Notes: generated by a model not told the origin, from the sequence alone. Counted from the stretch's first letter, positions 22,242 through 35,400 are shown. The stretch is DNA of 64,000 nt from Austropuccinia psidii (GCA_023105745.1 JALGQZ010000006.1:32131686-32195685); one strand, 5' to 3'. Program-made: numbers and translations.

Positions 22242-23509
22242 TTATTTTTCTAAGCATTTTGAGACTATCCCGGTGATGTCCTCCATTGCCTTGCCAAGGA
22301 GGGAGTTTAGTTCCTCCCGGAATTCCCGGTGCATCTCATTTCAATGAGTTGCATCCACGAAAGGAATAATGTGGAGCAACCAACGATGCTCCAACAAGAT
22401 TCGGTTGATCGATTCGTGGACGATGGCTCGAGGAATCATTAGTATTGGGCGCAGGTCGGTGAATTCCTGGCAAGCGTCATTGTAGGAATGAGAGGAGGTT
22501 GGGTTCTCGGCGGCAATGGGAGGGATATCCAGGGAAGGTGGCGGAGTCGGTGAAGAAGAAGGGGGGGATCTGACTGGCGTATTGTCGATGATGATAATTG
22601 AGCGGGGAGTGGCGGGACGAGCTGGAGATGGTCGAAGGAGGGGTGAGGAAAAGTTGAGTAGAGTTAAAAAAGTGAAATAGGGACTTACTAACAGGTTCCT
22701 CCGTTGATTGCGTAGGAGCCACCTCAGGTTGAGGCTCACGAGTCGCAATGTCCTCAGGTGGTTCGGAGGATGGACTCAAGCCAGGAGTAGGTGGCTCATT
22801 GTGCTGGGAGGCTTCTACAAAAGGAGGAAGAGTCAGTTAACTTGATGCGAAAGTGAAAATGAGAAAAGAGAAAGTTGGCTGCTTACCGCGGAATAAGTCC
22901 TCAGACCATCAGGTGCCACTCGGGCCTGGAGTGGGTTGCCGCAGGGTTTGCTTGCGAGGCAAACTAGGAACGGGAGAGTCTTGTCAGGGGGATTCGGGTG
23001 GTTTTGTTCTATGAGTAATGGAAAAAAGTGAGTATTATTGCGTGAAGATAAATGAGATTAGGAGGAGAAAGAAAACTTACTTTGGCGTTTGAATCCCATT
23101 GGTGACGATCAGCCCAAGCTCGAATGTCCTCTTTCCATCGCCATCCTTCATCAGCCGGATAATCACTTTGCTCAGGTCAAGGAGTGGAGTGACCATCGGA
23201 TGGTGGCCTAGGAGGGGGGGTGGACAAATAAATGCTTGAGGGGACTGGGCTAATTGTCCTGAATTGTTCCCGCTGGCCTGTTTGGGGTCCCGGGGTCCAT
23301 TCCCGCTCGGAAATGGTTTCATCATCATCAGCCACAAAGGAGTCCTGGCGAGGGCATCTTGGGCGGGAACTCCTCTGGGTGCGGGGTCAGAAGGGGCGGA
23401 CGACGAACAAACATTTCTTGTGTGCTTGTCAGCAAGCATCACAAGCATCGGTCATTGTCGAGGAACGGATGCAGGGGATACCCCGCTTGGTGCATAACGT
23501 GCACAACAT
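22242..23509 (-). pseudogene. Zn2Cys6-type proline-rich protein in the CACTA
   Basis: Minus-strand exons about 23509-23081, 23008-22887, 22814-22689 and 22621-22242 are joined by GT..AG introns. The ATG sits directly after a TTTTAG acceptor, so an upstream non-coding exon is likely. Residues 3 on read CTLC-TKRGIPC-(9)-CDAC-(6)-C, exactly CX2CX6CX9CX2CX6C, the spacing of fungal Zn(II)2Cys6 DNA-binding clusters. A TGA lies between the fifth and sixth Cys, and further stops follow (RPF*, STP*). The rest is Pro/Ser-rich with a WRWKEDIRAWADRHQWDSN segment and a C-terminal helical part (FTDLRPILMIPRAIVHESI .. EFREELNSLLGKAMEDI). The family is familiar to me as an abundant Austropuccinia protein of unknown role; a transposon DNA-binding partner (TnpA-like) is inference. 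Confidence 0.55.
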
Positions 23510-23934
23510 CTAAAAACAAAACAAAACAGGTTAGTAACTGAATAGAAGGTAAGCAATCAAGAAAGAAAAGGAAGACATACGATGATTTATAATTTTAAAA
23601 CGGAATTCAAATTAAAAAAGCGCTAGTAGGAGGTTTTTAAAAGTCTAGAAGAGAGTCGTGAAGAAAGAAAATTATTAATATCGGATCATAATGTTGACAA
23701 AAGTTTAATTGGAGAAAACGTACAAAGTAGATAGAAGTGGGGTTCTGAAAGTATTAGCAGGAAAAACAAAAAGCGAGCAGGAAGGGGAGTGGGGTTAGTC
23801 GAGTGCGAAAGAAAAGACTGGAAAGGCAGGAAGAGGAGGGGGAATACGCACAAGAAGGAGAACAGTGGGCGATTGGGAAAATTGGAGCGGGTGAGAAAAA
23901 AAGTGAAGGGCTTGTTGTGTGAAGATGGTCTTTT

Positions 23935-24215
23935 ATACCATGGGGAAGCTGAGACAATCGCAGCACCCGACAAAGGCTCAGCTTCAAGTCCTGTGCGCAA
24001 AATTGATACTCAGTCAAAGCAGTTGCAGCACCCGACAAAGGCTCAGCTTCAAGTCCTGTGCGCAAAATTGATACTCAGTCGAAGCAGTTGCAGCACCCGA
24101 CAAAGGCTCAGCTTCAAGGCGTGTGGGCAAAATTGAAGCTCAGTCGTAGCAGTTGCAGCACCCAACAAAGGCTTGGCTTCAAGGCGTGTGGGCAAAATTG
24201 AAGCTCAGTCGCAGC
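23935..24215 (+). repeat. Minisatellite array 3 (about 68-bp units)
   Basis: Four copies of a unit with GCAGCACCCGACAAAGGCTC then AGCTTCAAG and CAAAATTGA; the first two units are nearly identical. It lies about 430 bp upstream of the Zn2Cys6 gene start. It shares only the CCCGACA word with arrays 1 and 2. Confidence 0.85.
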
Positions 24216-24549
24216 AAATGCTGCAACTGAGAAGGGAAATGCTGGCCCTAGGCAGAAGAACAATGGGGTTCTGGCTGAGTATTGCTATTCATTGAATTGT
24301 CAAGCTCAGTTGAATCCCCTTTTTTTCCTTAATTAGCCACCCGATCACCCCCAGGAGGGTGGTCGTGAGGCCCTTGTTGAATGTGCATTGTGGGTGCAAT
24401 GCACAAGTGACCCATGCAGAAATGCACCCGGTGCATTTGGTCACAAGTGACCGCGGGGAGATTACCGGACGTATGGCCTGGTCATATTGTTTGAACAAAG
24501 GGGGGGGCTGTAAGACAAGTGAATACAGCGTAATCTTGGCTTGACCCAT

Positions 24550-24893
24550 TGCTCAGGTTTGCTTTCGGGTCATAATTGAAATGCTCAGTGGCTGAACATT
24601 TTAATTGCACAGTTGTTGAACTATTGATATAACAATATCAAATGCACCATGCTGAGCAATTGCTAGGTCATTTTTGTAAGCACACAATCTGAGCATTTGG
24701 CACAGCATCAGATGACATTTCAGCCAGGTGCAGCATTTCACACGCTTTGGTGAAGTGCTCCAAACTGAGCCTTACAATGAACTATTGCAAAAATGGTCCG
24801 GACCATCGCTTGACTGAGCACTTCCACACAGTCCTTTTGACCATGACATGCTCAGCTTGCGTGTGCAAAGCGGGTGAAACACAATGCTGAGCA
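24550..24893. promoter_or_regulatory. Cluster of TGCTCAG/CTGAGCA heptamers
   Basis: Seven exact copies on either strand at 24550, 24582, 24652, 24689, 24814, 24849 and 24887, and a near copy at 24763, plus a perfect 14-bp palindrome ATGGTCCGGACCAT at 24793. A heptamer counted on both strands is expected well under once in 340 bp. It lies in the divergent spacer between the Zn2Cys6 gene and the SNF2 gene; a protein-binding array is inference. Confidence 0.5.
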
Positions 24894-26200
24894 TGTGGCA
24901 CATGAGCAACGTATATGCAAACAATCGGAAGGCGGATACCCATTGGCTATATGCATGCAGGCTGAAGTAGTATTACACCTTCCTAATCTGTACAGCCAAC
25001 ACTGTAGTACGCAGCAGGGCTGGATATGCGGTCCCAAATCGGTCTGAAGTATGACTTCATTAAAAAAACATTCGGTCGTACTGGAACTTGCGAGATATGT
25101 AATCACTATGCCCTCATTAAGTACCATACCTGATAAGGTCATTGTCAGTTCCAGTCTAACCAAGATTTAATTCAATAAAAATTGTATTCCGTTATTCAAA
25201 ATATTTTGTTATCATCTCTTATTCTCACGGCTCAAAACCAAATCTTATCAATTTTAAATTGTGTTTGTTATAATTTCAAATGAACATCTTTTATTGTAGT
25301 TCGCAAAGGACATGTATTAAGCAAAAATGAATTGTAAGTGGGATTAAGGAAGCTATCAGTCATTGTAGCTATAATTGATGAATTAAATAGTCGTTTAATT
25401 GGAATGAGTTTTTGGAAAGATTGTATATTTGTGCTCATTATAAACAAATGAGAATTAAAGAAAATGATTTAAAAATTATAAATAAAAATGATAAAACATT
25501 TGAGATACGTGAGATGTTGCGCGAAATAATTAGTTGGGATTTATTCAGTGCGTAGTTGCTATTTGATTGGTCAGTTTCAGTTCCACGCGAAAAAAAAGCG
25601 CGTTGGAACTGTTAAGTCTGGTAGAATTAACAACCTAAATCAGTTTAGCCAAACTGCACGGAATAACCGACATGACAGCCTTGGTACGCAGTACACCTTT
25701 GTAAATGTATGCTGTAGGGCAGAGCAAAAGCTGTTCAGCAATGTAACATGCAATCACGTCAAGCCATCAAGTCATATATCTCAACTGCATTCCTTTGATG
25801 CACCTTGTTGGACAGCTCTGCCTAACTCTGGCACAGATGCGCGTGTAATCGAAGTTAATGTAAGTGGGTGATATGGGGAAAACTTTGACTGGCCGCGCGT
25901 GCTCATTGGCGGGCAGCCACACACTTTCTCATATGCACCACCCAACAGGTCATACGCAGGCAACTTTCACACGCCTGGAAGACATTTTACTGCCAGTCTT
26001 CCGACCGGCTATTTTCTTGGTCGGGTGGTCAGCTGCACTGCAGACGCTCACCCGCTTGCACATGGAAACCTGAGGTCAATCAGTATGGATTTTCTTCAGC
26101 CTCATCCGCATTAGAATAATCCCGGCCTATGATTGTGTCGGGATCTCCTACTCTGGGTCATTTTCTGCACTTTCTCAAGCGCCCCACGCAATCAAACTCA
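24894..26200. other. Spacer without recognisable gene
   Basis: Short frames on both strands with no family signature. 25150-25530 is AT-rich, in contrast to the rest of the CACTA, and may be a small decayed insertion. Confidence 0.4.
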
Positions 26201-26224
26201 TGTTCGGTGGCACGCCACCGAACA
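26201..26224. promoter_or_regulatory. Palindrome P4
   Basis: Perfect 11-bp arms TGTTCGGTGGC / GCCACCGAACA separated by AC. It lies 503 bp before the SNF2-like start at 26727. Confidence 0.6.
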
Positions 26225-26726
26225 TATCTTACCTGCCCACACACACACATCTCTACAGTGAGTTTTCCCTTTGAAACCGCCAACATTGCCCAGTAGGTCC
26301 CTGTGCGAAAATTAACCTGGGGATGATACGCTCATTGCTCGCTGTCACACCAGCAAACATGGGCGCATTCCTCTAATATACCCCTCCACAATAAGTTGCT
26401 ACAACCCACCCAATTTCGGATATGCTAATGTCAACCTTGTTCCACCAAAGGTTTCGTAAATTTCTGCAGATCCAGCAAAATATCGGTGCACCCACATTTT
26501 GGCCACCTTGCCTTGATATATGCCCCAAATTGGATATGAAAATTATCAGCCCAAGACGCCCACCCCCATCAAGACCATGCACGTAACCACAGGCCATCCC
26601 CCTTTTGGCCTGTTGCTGCCACTCATATAAGTTCCCCACCTGCACTTATTCTTCTTCATTCCCTTTAGCTAACCCTTCCCGATCATATAATTCCCAACTG
26701 TCCCCAAATAATTTAAAATAGCCATC

Positions 26727-29040
26727 ATGTCAACCCCTTCACAGCCACTTTGCATTGGGATGATTAATATTCGTATTCAAATAAATAGTGATATAACCTT
26801 AAAGCCTGAGAATTCCCACTTAGGTTCTTGGATTATCCTATGGCACAATCAACACAACATATTCGTATATCTCCCTAATCACCAGCATGCTATTGGCTCT
26901 CTCCCGGGAACCCTTTCCCAAACGTTGATACCATTCCTTGGGGCACCAAAAACGTTCATGCACTGTGGTCCTGGTGGGGCATGGATTGAAAATTGCCAAA
27001 CCAATCCTACTCAAATATTATTTGTTGAGGGAGTATTTATGACTGATGCAAATGATCCCTCCTCATCTCAGAAACCCAATCTAGCATTGATGTTTTTCAC
27101 ATGGTATCCAAACATTCTATTCATAATGGAAAGCTTTGGAACACAAGATTTCAAGCTTAAAATGCCCAAAGAATATGACTGTACTACTCATTGTCAATGT
27201 CAACTCTTTACTCCGACATTTCCCGCTTCAAACTCGACGCCTGCTTCATATCCTGCTGTTTCATCATTGATTTCCAAGCAAAAACTGATACAATTACCCA
27301 GTGGATCAGACCTCCCCATGATGACCCCTCCCCATGCCATTATTCAAACCCCCCTCCTCCCTCATCAAAAGACCGGACTAGCTTTTCTCTGGGATCGAGA
27401 AATCCCCAATGGCCAATCAGCCCGTAACCTTTGGGCCACCTCACCCCCAGGATCCACTTTTAATGCCAGGCACATCATTACAAACAAGGTCGTTAGCTCA
27501 TTTGAATCCCTTTCGACCAATACCCCTCTTGGAGGACTGCTTGCGGATGATATGGGATTAGGTAAAACCATTCAGGCCATTGCTCTAATTGGTACCTCCA
27601 ACGAGCGGATGATTGCAAACCCCCATCGCTCCACGCCCACCATGATCATCTGCCCCCCTCGCTCAATTACCAACTGGCAATCAGAAATATCCAAGCATGC
27701 TCAGGCTGGAGCACTGCATGCCAAAATCTACCATGGTCCCACTCGTCACTCATTATCCCAAGCTGAAATCTTAAAATATGATATCATCATCACTTCTTAC
27801 AATACTATCACCCAAGAATTTAAGCAAACCAATCCCTCTACATCATTCATTTTTCAAATCAATTGGCATTGTATAATCTTGCATGAAGCACAGTGAGTGG
27901 CTGAGCTTAAATGATTCAAATTACCTTTTATATCCAATAACCCTTGCCCCCTCTTATAGCTATATTCGCTCTCATTACACTGCCACTCACCGTGCCATTA
28001 ATAGCCTCCTTTAATCCCGTCGAATATGCTTAATGGGCACACCTATTCACAACACCATTTATGACCTTTTGGGCATAATATCATTCATCACTCAACCCCA
28101 GAGCGCCGATCAAGATAACTGGTCACCATTCATCCTGAGTAGTCTTTCAAAAGGTTGCAATGATATTTTGCATTTGGCATTGCCGCATTTAAGTTTGCGC
28201 CGCACCAAAACCACACATCTCAAATCCCTCCCCACTATTAGCCATCATTATGAGCTGCTCCCACTCAACCCGACCATGCAGCAAGAATATTCCACATTAT
28301 ATGAAGAATTCCTATCATCCAAAAGCAAAGGACCAGGAGAGTTTTTCAGAAATATTAATAAGCTGCAAATATGTTGTAACCATCACATCATGCTTAACAC
28401 AATTGCGGAGGCGGAGTTGGAAGACCCCGAGGGCAGGAGCACTCAGGATAACTCCCCAACAATCACACGAACTATTGTTGATGTGGAAACATGCATGATG
28501 AGTAGTAAAATTGCACACCTCCTACAAAGCTTAATGAAGAACAAACAAACAAGGTGTGGTCCAACCAAATCGGTGGTTTATACCCAATGGACCCAATTTC
28601 TAGATTTGTGCGTTAATTCTAATATACATCCATTACCAATTGACTCCATCGGACTTTTTTATATTGTAGAATTGGTATCGCTCTTGCCCATCACTCTATC
28701 CTTTCAGCACGAATTGATGGAACAATTACACCACGAGCGCAGGACAAGGCGCTTGAGAATTTTTTCAATAATCCTGAATGTGAAGTACTCATTGCATCCA
28801 TTGCCGCGGCTGGAACTGGCCTCAGTATAACTTGTGCTAATATAGTCTATTTAATGGTGAGGGGCCCCCCAAAATTCTCCCCTGATTTTCGGACCCTGAC
28901 ATCCACATTTCCAGGAGCCCAATTGGAACCCAGCCATTGAGGCTCAGGCTGTTGATTGTCTACATCGTATTGGCCAACAACGACCTGTATAGGTCATCCA
29001 CTATATCACTCCTCATTCAGTTGAGGTCAACATGCGGAAG
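26727..29040 (+). pseudogene. SNF2-family ATPase in the CACTA (broken)
   Basis: ATG at 26727 (MSTPSQPLCIGMINI). The N-terminal 200 residues are family-specific. Helicase motifs in order: HQKTGLAFLWDRE (Q-like), LLADDMGLGKTIQAIALI (Walker A), MIICPPRSITNWQSEI (Ia), IIITSYNTI, and IILHEAQ in place of DEAH (Asp to His, His to Gln). Introns: 27894-27958 and 28857-28914. After the first come RRICLMGTPIHNTIYDLLG (III), SLRRTKT and KSVVYTQWTQFLDL (IV), then a frame change; the last motifs are ASIAAAGTGLSITCANIVYL (V) and [14 protein letters not shown] (VI). Order and spacing are those of Rad5/HLTF-like SNF2 proteins, which remodel chromatin or DNA-protein complexes using ATP. Lesions: TAA in SLL*SRR near 28014, the frame change near 28620 and the damaged Walker B. 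It converges on the next minus-strand gene. Confidence 0.8.
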
Positions 29041-29466
29041 GTACCTTTCAAGCTCATCTTTCACTTGATTGTATTACTATTCTGAAATCCTTCCTTATGG
29101 GAATGCCATATTCCAATCACCAATAGGTCCAAGAAAAGAAAAAATCATTAACTGTGTGAGCCTTACTGATATTATATAATTTGTGATTGACAAAGCTGAT
29201 AACTCCTGTTGACTCTGGCACAGGTCCACAATTATGAACACCATGAGCTGGATCGAACTTCTTCAATATTTCCTCAATGAAAATGAGCAATAGAGTATTA
29301 TTGCTAAGGGAGACGGTGATACATTTCAATTCATATTGTCTATATTCTAACATATTTAGCAAGTTGTTGCATCCTTAAGAGATAATAATCAGATTTTATT
29401 ACACCTGCACAAATAATTCACAAAATTTTAATTTGTCACAGTGCTATACCATGACAAATTACTAAG

Positions 29467-31528
29467 TTATTGCAGAGCATCACCATTCGGCCTAATAACT
29501 GGCATGTCAAGTATCTTGAGGGCGCTAGTCTGCATCTTACTACAGCCTTTGAGCCAATCTTGATTAAATACCTGAAATGATAGGCCTTCCGGAATATCAC
29601 CATCATCTGTCGATCGTAATTCTGGCAATCTATCAATAGTTTTTTTACCCTTTTTTTTAATCTGATTACAAAACTCTATGTCCCTATCCATTTTCAATAC
29701 CAAATCATTAAATAACTGGGAGCGCCAGCGTAATCCCACTTTGCGGTAAACTTGACGGCCATTTTCCAGTACCTCCTCAGTATCTGAGCATACTCAAGGG
29801 TCATTGAATTGTGATGCTAGAATGGGAAATTTAGCCGTATCACACCATTCACGACGGCGCTCACAGGTCTGCACATAATCAAGTAGATCATCATCAGACT
29901 TGGTCCACAATGAAGAAGAGATACAGTAACTAACTCTTTGACGAATCTTTGCGAGCTTTTGATTCTCCTTCTTTTTTATCAAATACTCCACATCCTTTTG
30001 AATAGACTTCCATTCTCTTTTCAAATAAGTGAAATATTGCTCCATTAAAGCCGCCACAACCCCATAGTTGTTATGATCCTTGTTCCAACAGTAGTGATGA
30101 TACTCAGTGCTGACAAGTGCGAGACGGAATGTACGGTAAAACACCATAGACATCATCTTGTTGAAGGGATGTTGCCATGAGCTCTCTCAGTCCCAAGTGA
30201 ATCACTTTAGTCCTAGCTTGTGGAGCTCATTTTCGCAGTAGCTTTGGAAACCCTGAGACTGAACCTGTGTTGATGGCTCATTGAAAACATCCTTGGGGAC
30301 ATAACCGAGATGACCAGCCACTTGAATTGCAATTTCACGCTCTTCTGTGCTGGGTGGTGCTGGTAGTGAGGAAAAATTCTTATCCCTAACTTTGAGTAGG
30401 AACAGGCAATGTGCGTGTACTGCTGATCTCATTCCATGGACATTCTCTGGAAGTTCTGCCTTCAGCCATTTTTGTTGCTCCTTCTGGCTTGCACGTTTCG
30501 CCACATTGTGAGCTTTGCGGGCCTGGCTCCTTTGCTGTCTGACCTTGGATTGTTCAAGCATACTCTGGGCAAGGCCCAGCTGAGGATGGGTGAACTCACT
30601 ATTTGATTGAGTGCCTTGCTCATGCGCTGTGAAATTGTCCCTCCTTGGTTCATCATTTCTTTCACTTTGAGTCAGAGACATGTTCTCATCCTCATCATCC
30701 ACAATTCTTTCTCTTGATGTACTGGCATGACCCGTTCTTGGTTTGGAGGCATATGGATGATGACGTCCAGTGACTTTCTCTTTATGGACCAGAGGTGAAG
30801 ACGCATAAAGTTCATCCCCTGCCATGCAAATCATCAGTTAACACATCAAAACATTAATGAAGACTGGTCATCCTCACCATCTTCAATTGGCTCCTGAGAT
30901 CGGACTGACTTGCCTTTAGGTGCCATATCTAACCCATGAAACAAACATATCAAATTGTGAATAAGTTTCTACTCCAAAATTCAAATGACTTACTTTGATG
31001 AAGCGTCAATCCTGGATTTCCCTCTGACAGACCGCTCCAAGTTACATTTTCCAAAGGTCTTTTTCGTCACCCCCCATCAAGCCGCCTTTCATTTCCCACA
31101 TGAACCTGAGATCCTGATGGAATATTGAGGGTTGGCTGTTTACTTCGTCCAAAGGGATCCTGGGATGCGACTGGATTCCGACTGGCGTTAAGGAGGAACT
31201 CACGTGGAAATTTTGATTAGGGATTAGCATTTGATGAGATTTGAGGTGTGCCTTCTGGCCCCTCAGACACATGCATTTGTGTATTAGTGGGATTTGGGGG
31301 AATTGGAGTGACAGAAATATTTGGGATTGCCCAAGTGCTGGAAGTTGGAGCCTTCGGATTTCCCACATCAATGTTAAGACCTGATACATTCATTGAGGAT
31401 GTGATAGGGGTTGTGAGAGGAATGTTGGGACTCAATGGTGATTGTGTTTGAACATATTCTATGCTAGATTCACTATCTGAGTCATGAACAGAACCTGAAC
31501 GGGATTGATGTGACTTGGAAGATGACAT
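29467..31528 (-). pseudogene. Unknown rust-type CACTA-borne protein (TnpA candidate)
   Basis: Start ATG at 31528 (MSSSKSHQSRSGSVHDSDSE). Ser/Pro-rich N-terminus, introns near 30990 and 30880, then a basic Gln-rich stretch (QSKVRQQRSQARKAHNVAKR), CLFLLKVRDKNFSSLP, and a well-formed C-terminal half on one frame: YRTFRLALVSTEYHHYCWNK, GVVAALMEQYFTYLKREWK, KLAKIRQRV, LLDYVQTCERRREWC, KVGLRWRSQLFNDLVLKMDR and SFQVFNQDW. Stops interrupt this frame at 30202, about 30187 and 29794, and another is in the N-terminal exon. I do not recognise a named domain. The pairing with a Tnp2 gene read in the opposite direction from a shared spacer suggests a transposon accessory such as the subterminal-repeat binder. 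Confidence 0.5.
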
Positions 31529-32488
31529 AAGGGCCGAAAAAGTACAGTAATATTTTTAACTTGATAAAACAGTTCAGTATTGTGATAAAATAGAGGGATA
31601 TGAGATGAGATTTTTTCAAATTTAGAATAGAGAAATTCTATGAATAGTTGGAACCAAGTGTTGTGTGGAAGTCGGATAAGACTCTTTTGAGGAGAATCCT
31701 CCCTGCCTCCTCTTGAGCTCCTCCGCTTTTGTCGGAAACCACCCTGCACGGCCTACCAGCATATAATGTGATATTTCCTTGATCTGAAAGGGGACCCATC
31801 ATCCATAAGTAATCATATTTGGTAACATTTCCGCCTCCCCATTGTCACATTTTGTGAATTATCCAAACTGCCAATATATGCATTGAAATTCCACAACATT
31901 GTACATCTGTAAAGGGGTATATTCATGAAGGATTTACCCACAAAAGAGACATCACCTTTTCACGAAAGGCAAGACAATCCAAATCACATTTCAACTGATT
32001 CAAAGCCCGCCGCACTCAAACCAAATACCAAGACTTTAGCTGCACTCCAACCCCTTATGTAATAGAGCTATATAGTTATGTCTGTAATAAGGTTTAAACC
32101 ATGTACAATGGCGTGCCAGCGTACATGGATTAAATGTTAATCCCCTCAATTCAATGGTAACACTTCACTAATGAAACCCCCTCAATGCTCAAACCCGCAC
32201 TATCACAATGTGTAAGTAAACTAGAATATGTATGAGCATTGAGCAGCATGGCATTTTACCCAATTAAACGCCTAACCAATTCCGCCATCCAGATGAGACA
32301 TGTTAAACTTTATCCACTGCAGCTCATGCTCCATTACAAATGGGATAAAATCCTCAGCTGGCTCAAATCATCTCCCCCTTCATAAATAATCACTGAATTT
32401 TATTTCCAATTAATAACACTCCTAAACACTTTCACATCAACCATAGATATTTATACACAAACCAACCGTACTCCCAATTCCTGCAACA
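31529..32488. promoter_or_regulatory. Divergent promoter region with near-palindrome P5
   Basis: This spacer separates the minus-strand gene from the Tnp2 gene. At 32101-32126 are arms ATGTACnnTGGC / GCCAnnGTACAT, 26 bp, 363 bp before the Tnp2 ATG and 573 bp before the opposite ATG. No gene otherwise. Confidence 0.5.
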
Positions 32489-35400
32489 ATGACAACCCGG
32501 CCCTATTCCTCAATGCGTATATGCATGTGTCAACACTGCTCAACTTAAACACACTCTTCCCCTGAGGGTGATAGGCAAGGAGTTGCCTTCACACCTTTCC
32601 AATATAAACAGCACATTAAAAAGCTCAAATCAACCATTGCACCCAAATCTCTTCCAAACATCCCTACTTCTGCATCAGGATCTGGGTGCCCACAAATTCT
32701 ATTGGATCAAATCTTCCCAGCTGATTATTCACGTTTGACCCAAAGCACTTTCTCAACTCCAGCGGGTCTCAATTCAACTGCACAGAAACCATATAGTGGC
32801 AGTCAAACCCTTCCCCCACAAGACCTAGGAATGATAATATCTGCCATTCTATCATTAAGGTATAATTTACCCCGCAGGGCTTCACGCATACTCAACCCCG
32901 CCCTGAATCTGCTGATCAAGTCCAGTATCTCAAGCTCAGCTGGTCCCCCCGCTCCTGCATTCCATATACCTCAAGATCTGAGTACCATATTTGAACATCT
33001 CCAATTGGAGCCAGTGATTCAAAACTATATATGTTGTCCTCAATGTTTCTCTCTTAATGGCCTTACTGAATCAGTCACAACTGACCAACCCCACTGTCAA
33101 CGCCATAATGACCCAAATGATCATGATCCCCCTTGCACACAATCATTAGGCAAATTAATCTATTCATCTGAACCCCACACCCAAAACACAACCAACATGA
33201 AGCAAAAATTTATACCAACAAAACATTTCATTTATCAACCATTCAAAAATTGGCTTGCCAGATTCCTCCAGCGGGCTGGAATTATGGAAATTCTGCATCA
33301 ACATCAATAATCCCAAACCCCTGAAGGTACCCCCAAATGTGACGTCTGGGATGGATTGGTCTGGAGACGCTTCACTGGCACTAGAAATATCCATGACCCC
33401 CCATTCATGTCCATTCCTGGTGCATTGTCCTTCTCCATATATGTGGACTGGTTTAATGCACATGGAAAGTCAACCCGGTTGGCTAGCATTGGACCTATCA
33501 TGCTTATTTGTCTTAATCTCCCCCCAAGTGAAAGATTGAAGCCCGAGAATGTCTATGTTGCAGTAATCATCCCTGGTCCAAAGAAGCCAACTGCGCTTCA
33601 ATTGAATTATCTATTAATGCCACTCATCAACAAGCTCAAAGAGCTATGGCAAGGTTACCATTTTGCACCCACCTCAACAGGTCCATCAGGATCCTTTATC
33701 TGTGTTGCCATCCTCACAGCCATTGCGGATGTGGTTGCCATGCGCAAGCTTACTGGATTTATTTCCCATTCAGGAAACCACTTTTGTAATTTTTGCACCA
33801 TTCACAAAGCTCAAATTGAAGAAATTGGTCCTCAATTTCACTACACGCGCTCATACCAAAGTCATAAATCAACCATTGCCAAATGGCTTCGGGCAACCCC
33901 ACAACAAAGACAAGCAATTTTCTCCGAGTATGGAGTGTGATATTCAATTTTGGAAGACTTTCCGTATTGGGATGCAACCAGAATGGTTAATCTTGACATA
34001 ATGCATAATTTAATACTTGGAATTTTGAAGGATCATGCAGCTTTCAAATTGTGCATTCCAGAGGCAAAATTAAAAATTTACTTCAGGTCCCGCAGGAAAT
34101 CCAATGACACCAACAGTTCAGACTCAGATTCCAAGACCTCCAACAGCTCTCTTGATAAAATCACATTGAGAGAGGCCCGCTCCCTGAGAAGAGACGCAGC
34201 AAAAATAATAAATGAGCCACTCCCCACTACTTCCACCCAAAAAAACTACTTCCCAATGCCCACCCCTAACACAGAACATCCATCTAGTGGTTCTGCGGAG
34301 ATTCCTTCATTTGATGCCAATTACATCCCCACTTCTGAAATACCCTCTGAATTGGATATCACTTCACTGAGTGATCACCAGATCAAGGGTGAGGCTCTTG
34401 AGCATCTCCGACAAATCATATCTGAGACCATAATTCCCTCATCTTGGACAAGAGTTCCCCGCAAAATGGGTTCCCCCTCTCATGGTAGCTTAAAAGCCGC
34501 TGAATGGGCTCTCTTATATAAGGTCTATATTCCATTTCTAATGCTCAGTCAACAGATGTCATTAGATGCACACCAATCTGCCAACACTCAAAGAAAAATG
34601 GGTCAGTCAGAAGAACTTGCAAATGAACTAGCCATGAATACATTCCATTTGATTAGTGCTATCAACATTGCCACAAGCTGGACTGTTTCAATAGATGATG
34701 CGACTGCATTTGCTGAACATTGGAAAAAATTCCGCCTTTCCAATCAACACCTGTTCCAAAAACAGAAAAGTAAACCAAATCATCATTTTGCTGATCATAT
34801 TCCCAAACTCTTCCAACGTTGGGGCCCAGCACAAGCCTCAGCCACATGGGGTTATGAGCGCTTGATTGGAGTATTTGCAAAGATGCCAACAAATAACAAG
34901 ATATGTACGTCAATTAATAAGATCAATATATTCACATTGATTAAACACCTGAACTGAATAAGACTAACTTTTTGCAACTCTGAATAGATGATATAGATAA
35001 AACCTTACTTCAACATATCTGTCGATGTTCCAACCTTTCCATTCTCCTGAAATCCCCATCTGTGCCATGTGAAATAAAACAGCTTTTCGAATCACAGCCA
35101 CCTGCTGTGTTCAATCATCATAAATATAACAAGCCATCCCGCCATGACCAACAAAATTATGATTGCCTGGTTGAGTACTTACAGACTTTTCATGCAACAA
35201 GGGAAATGGTTGATTGGATCAGCTTAGACAATACCGTGCAATCCACAAGTCATCCCACTTCAAGGATTGTCTCACCTTGGTATTTTCCAGTTTCAAACAT
35301 TAATATGGGGAACAATATATTTTCAACTGAATCCAAAAATGTCAGCAACAGTGTGATATGTTTTCAAAGGGGCAACTCACGACAATTTGGTATTATTGAT

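Noticed and set aside
21570..24215. CRISPR-like arrays
   Set aside because: Units are degenerate minisatellites without unique spacers, in a eukaryotic transposon.
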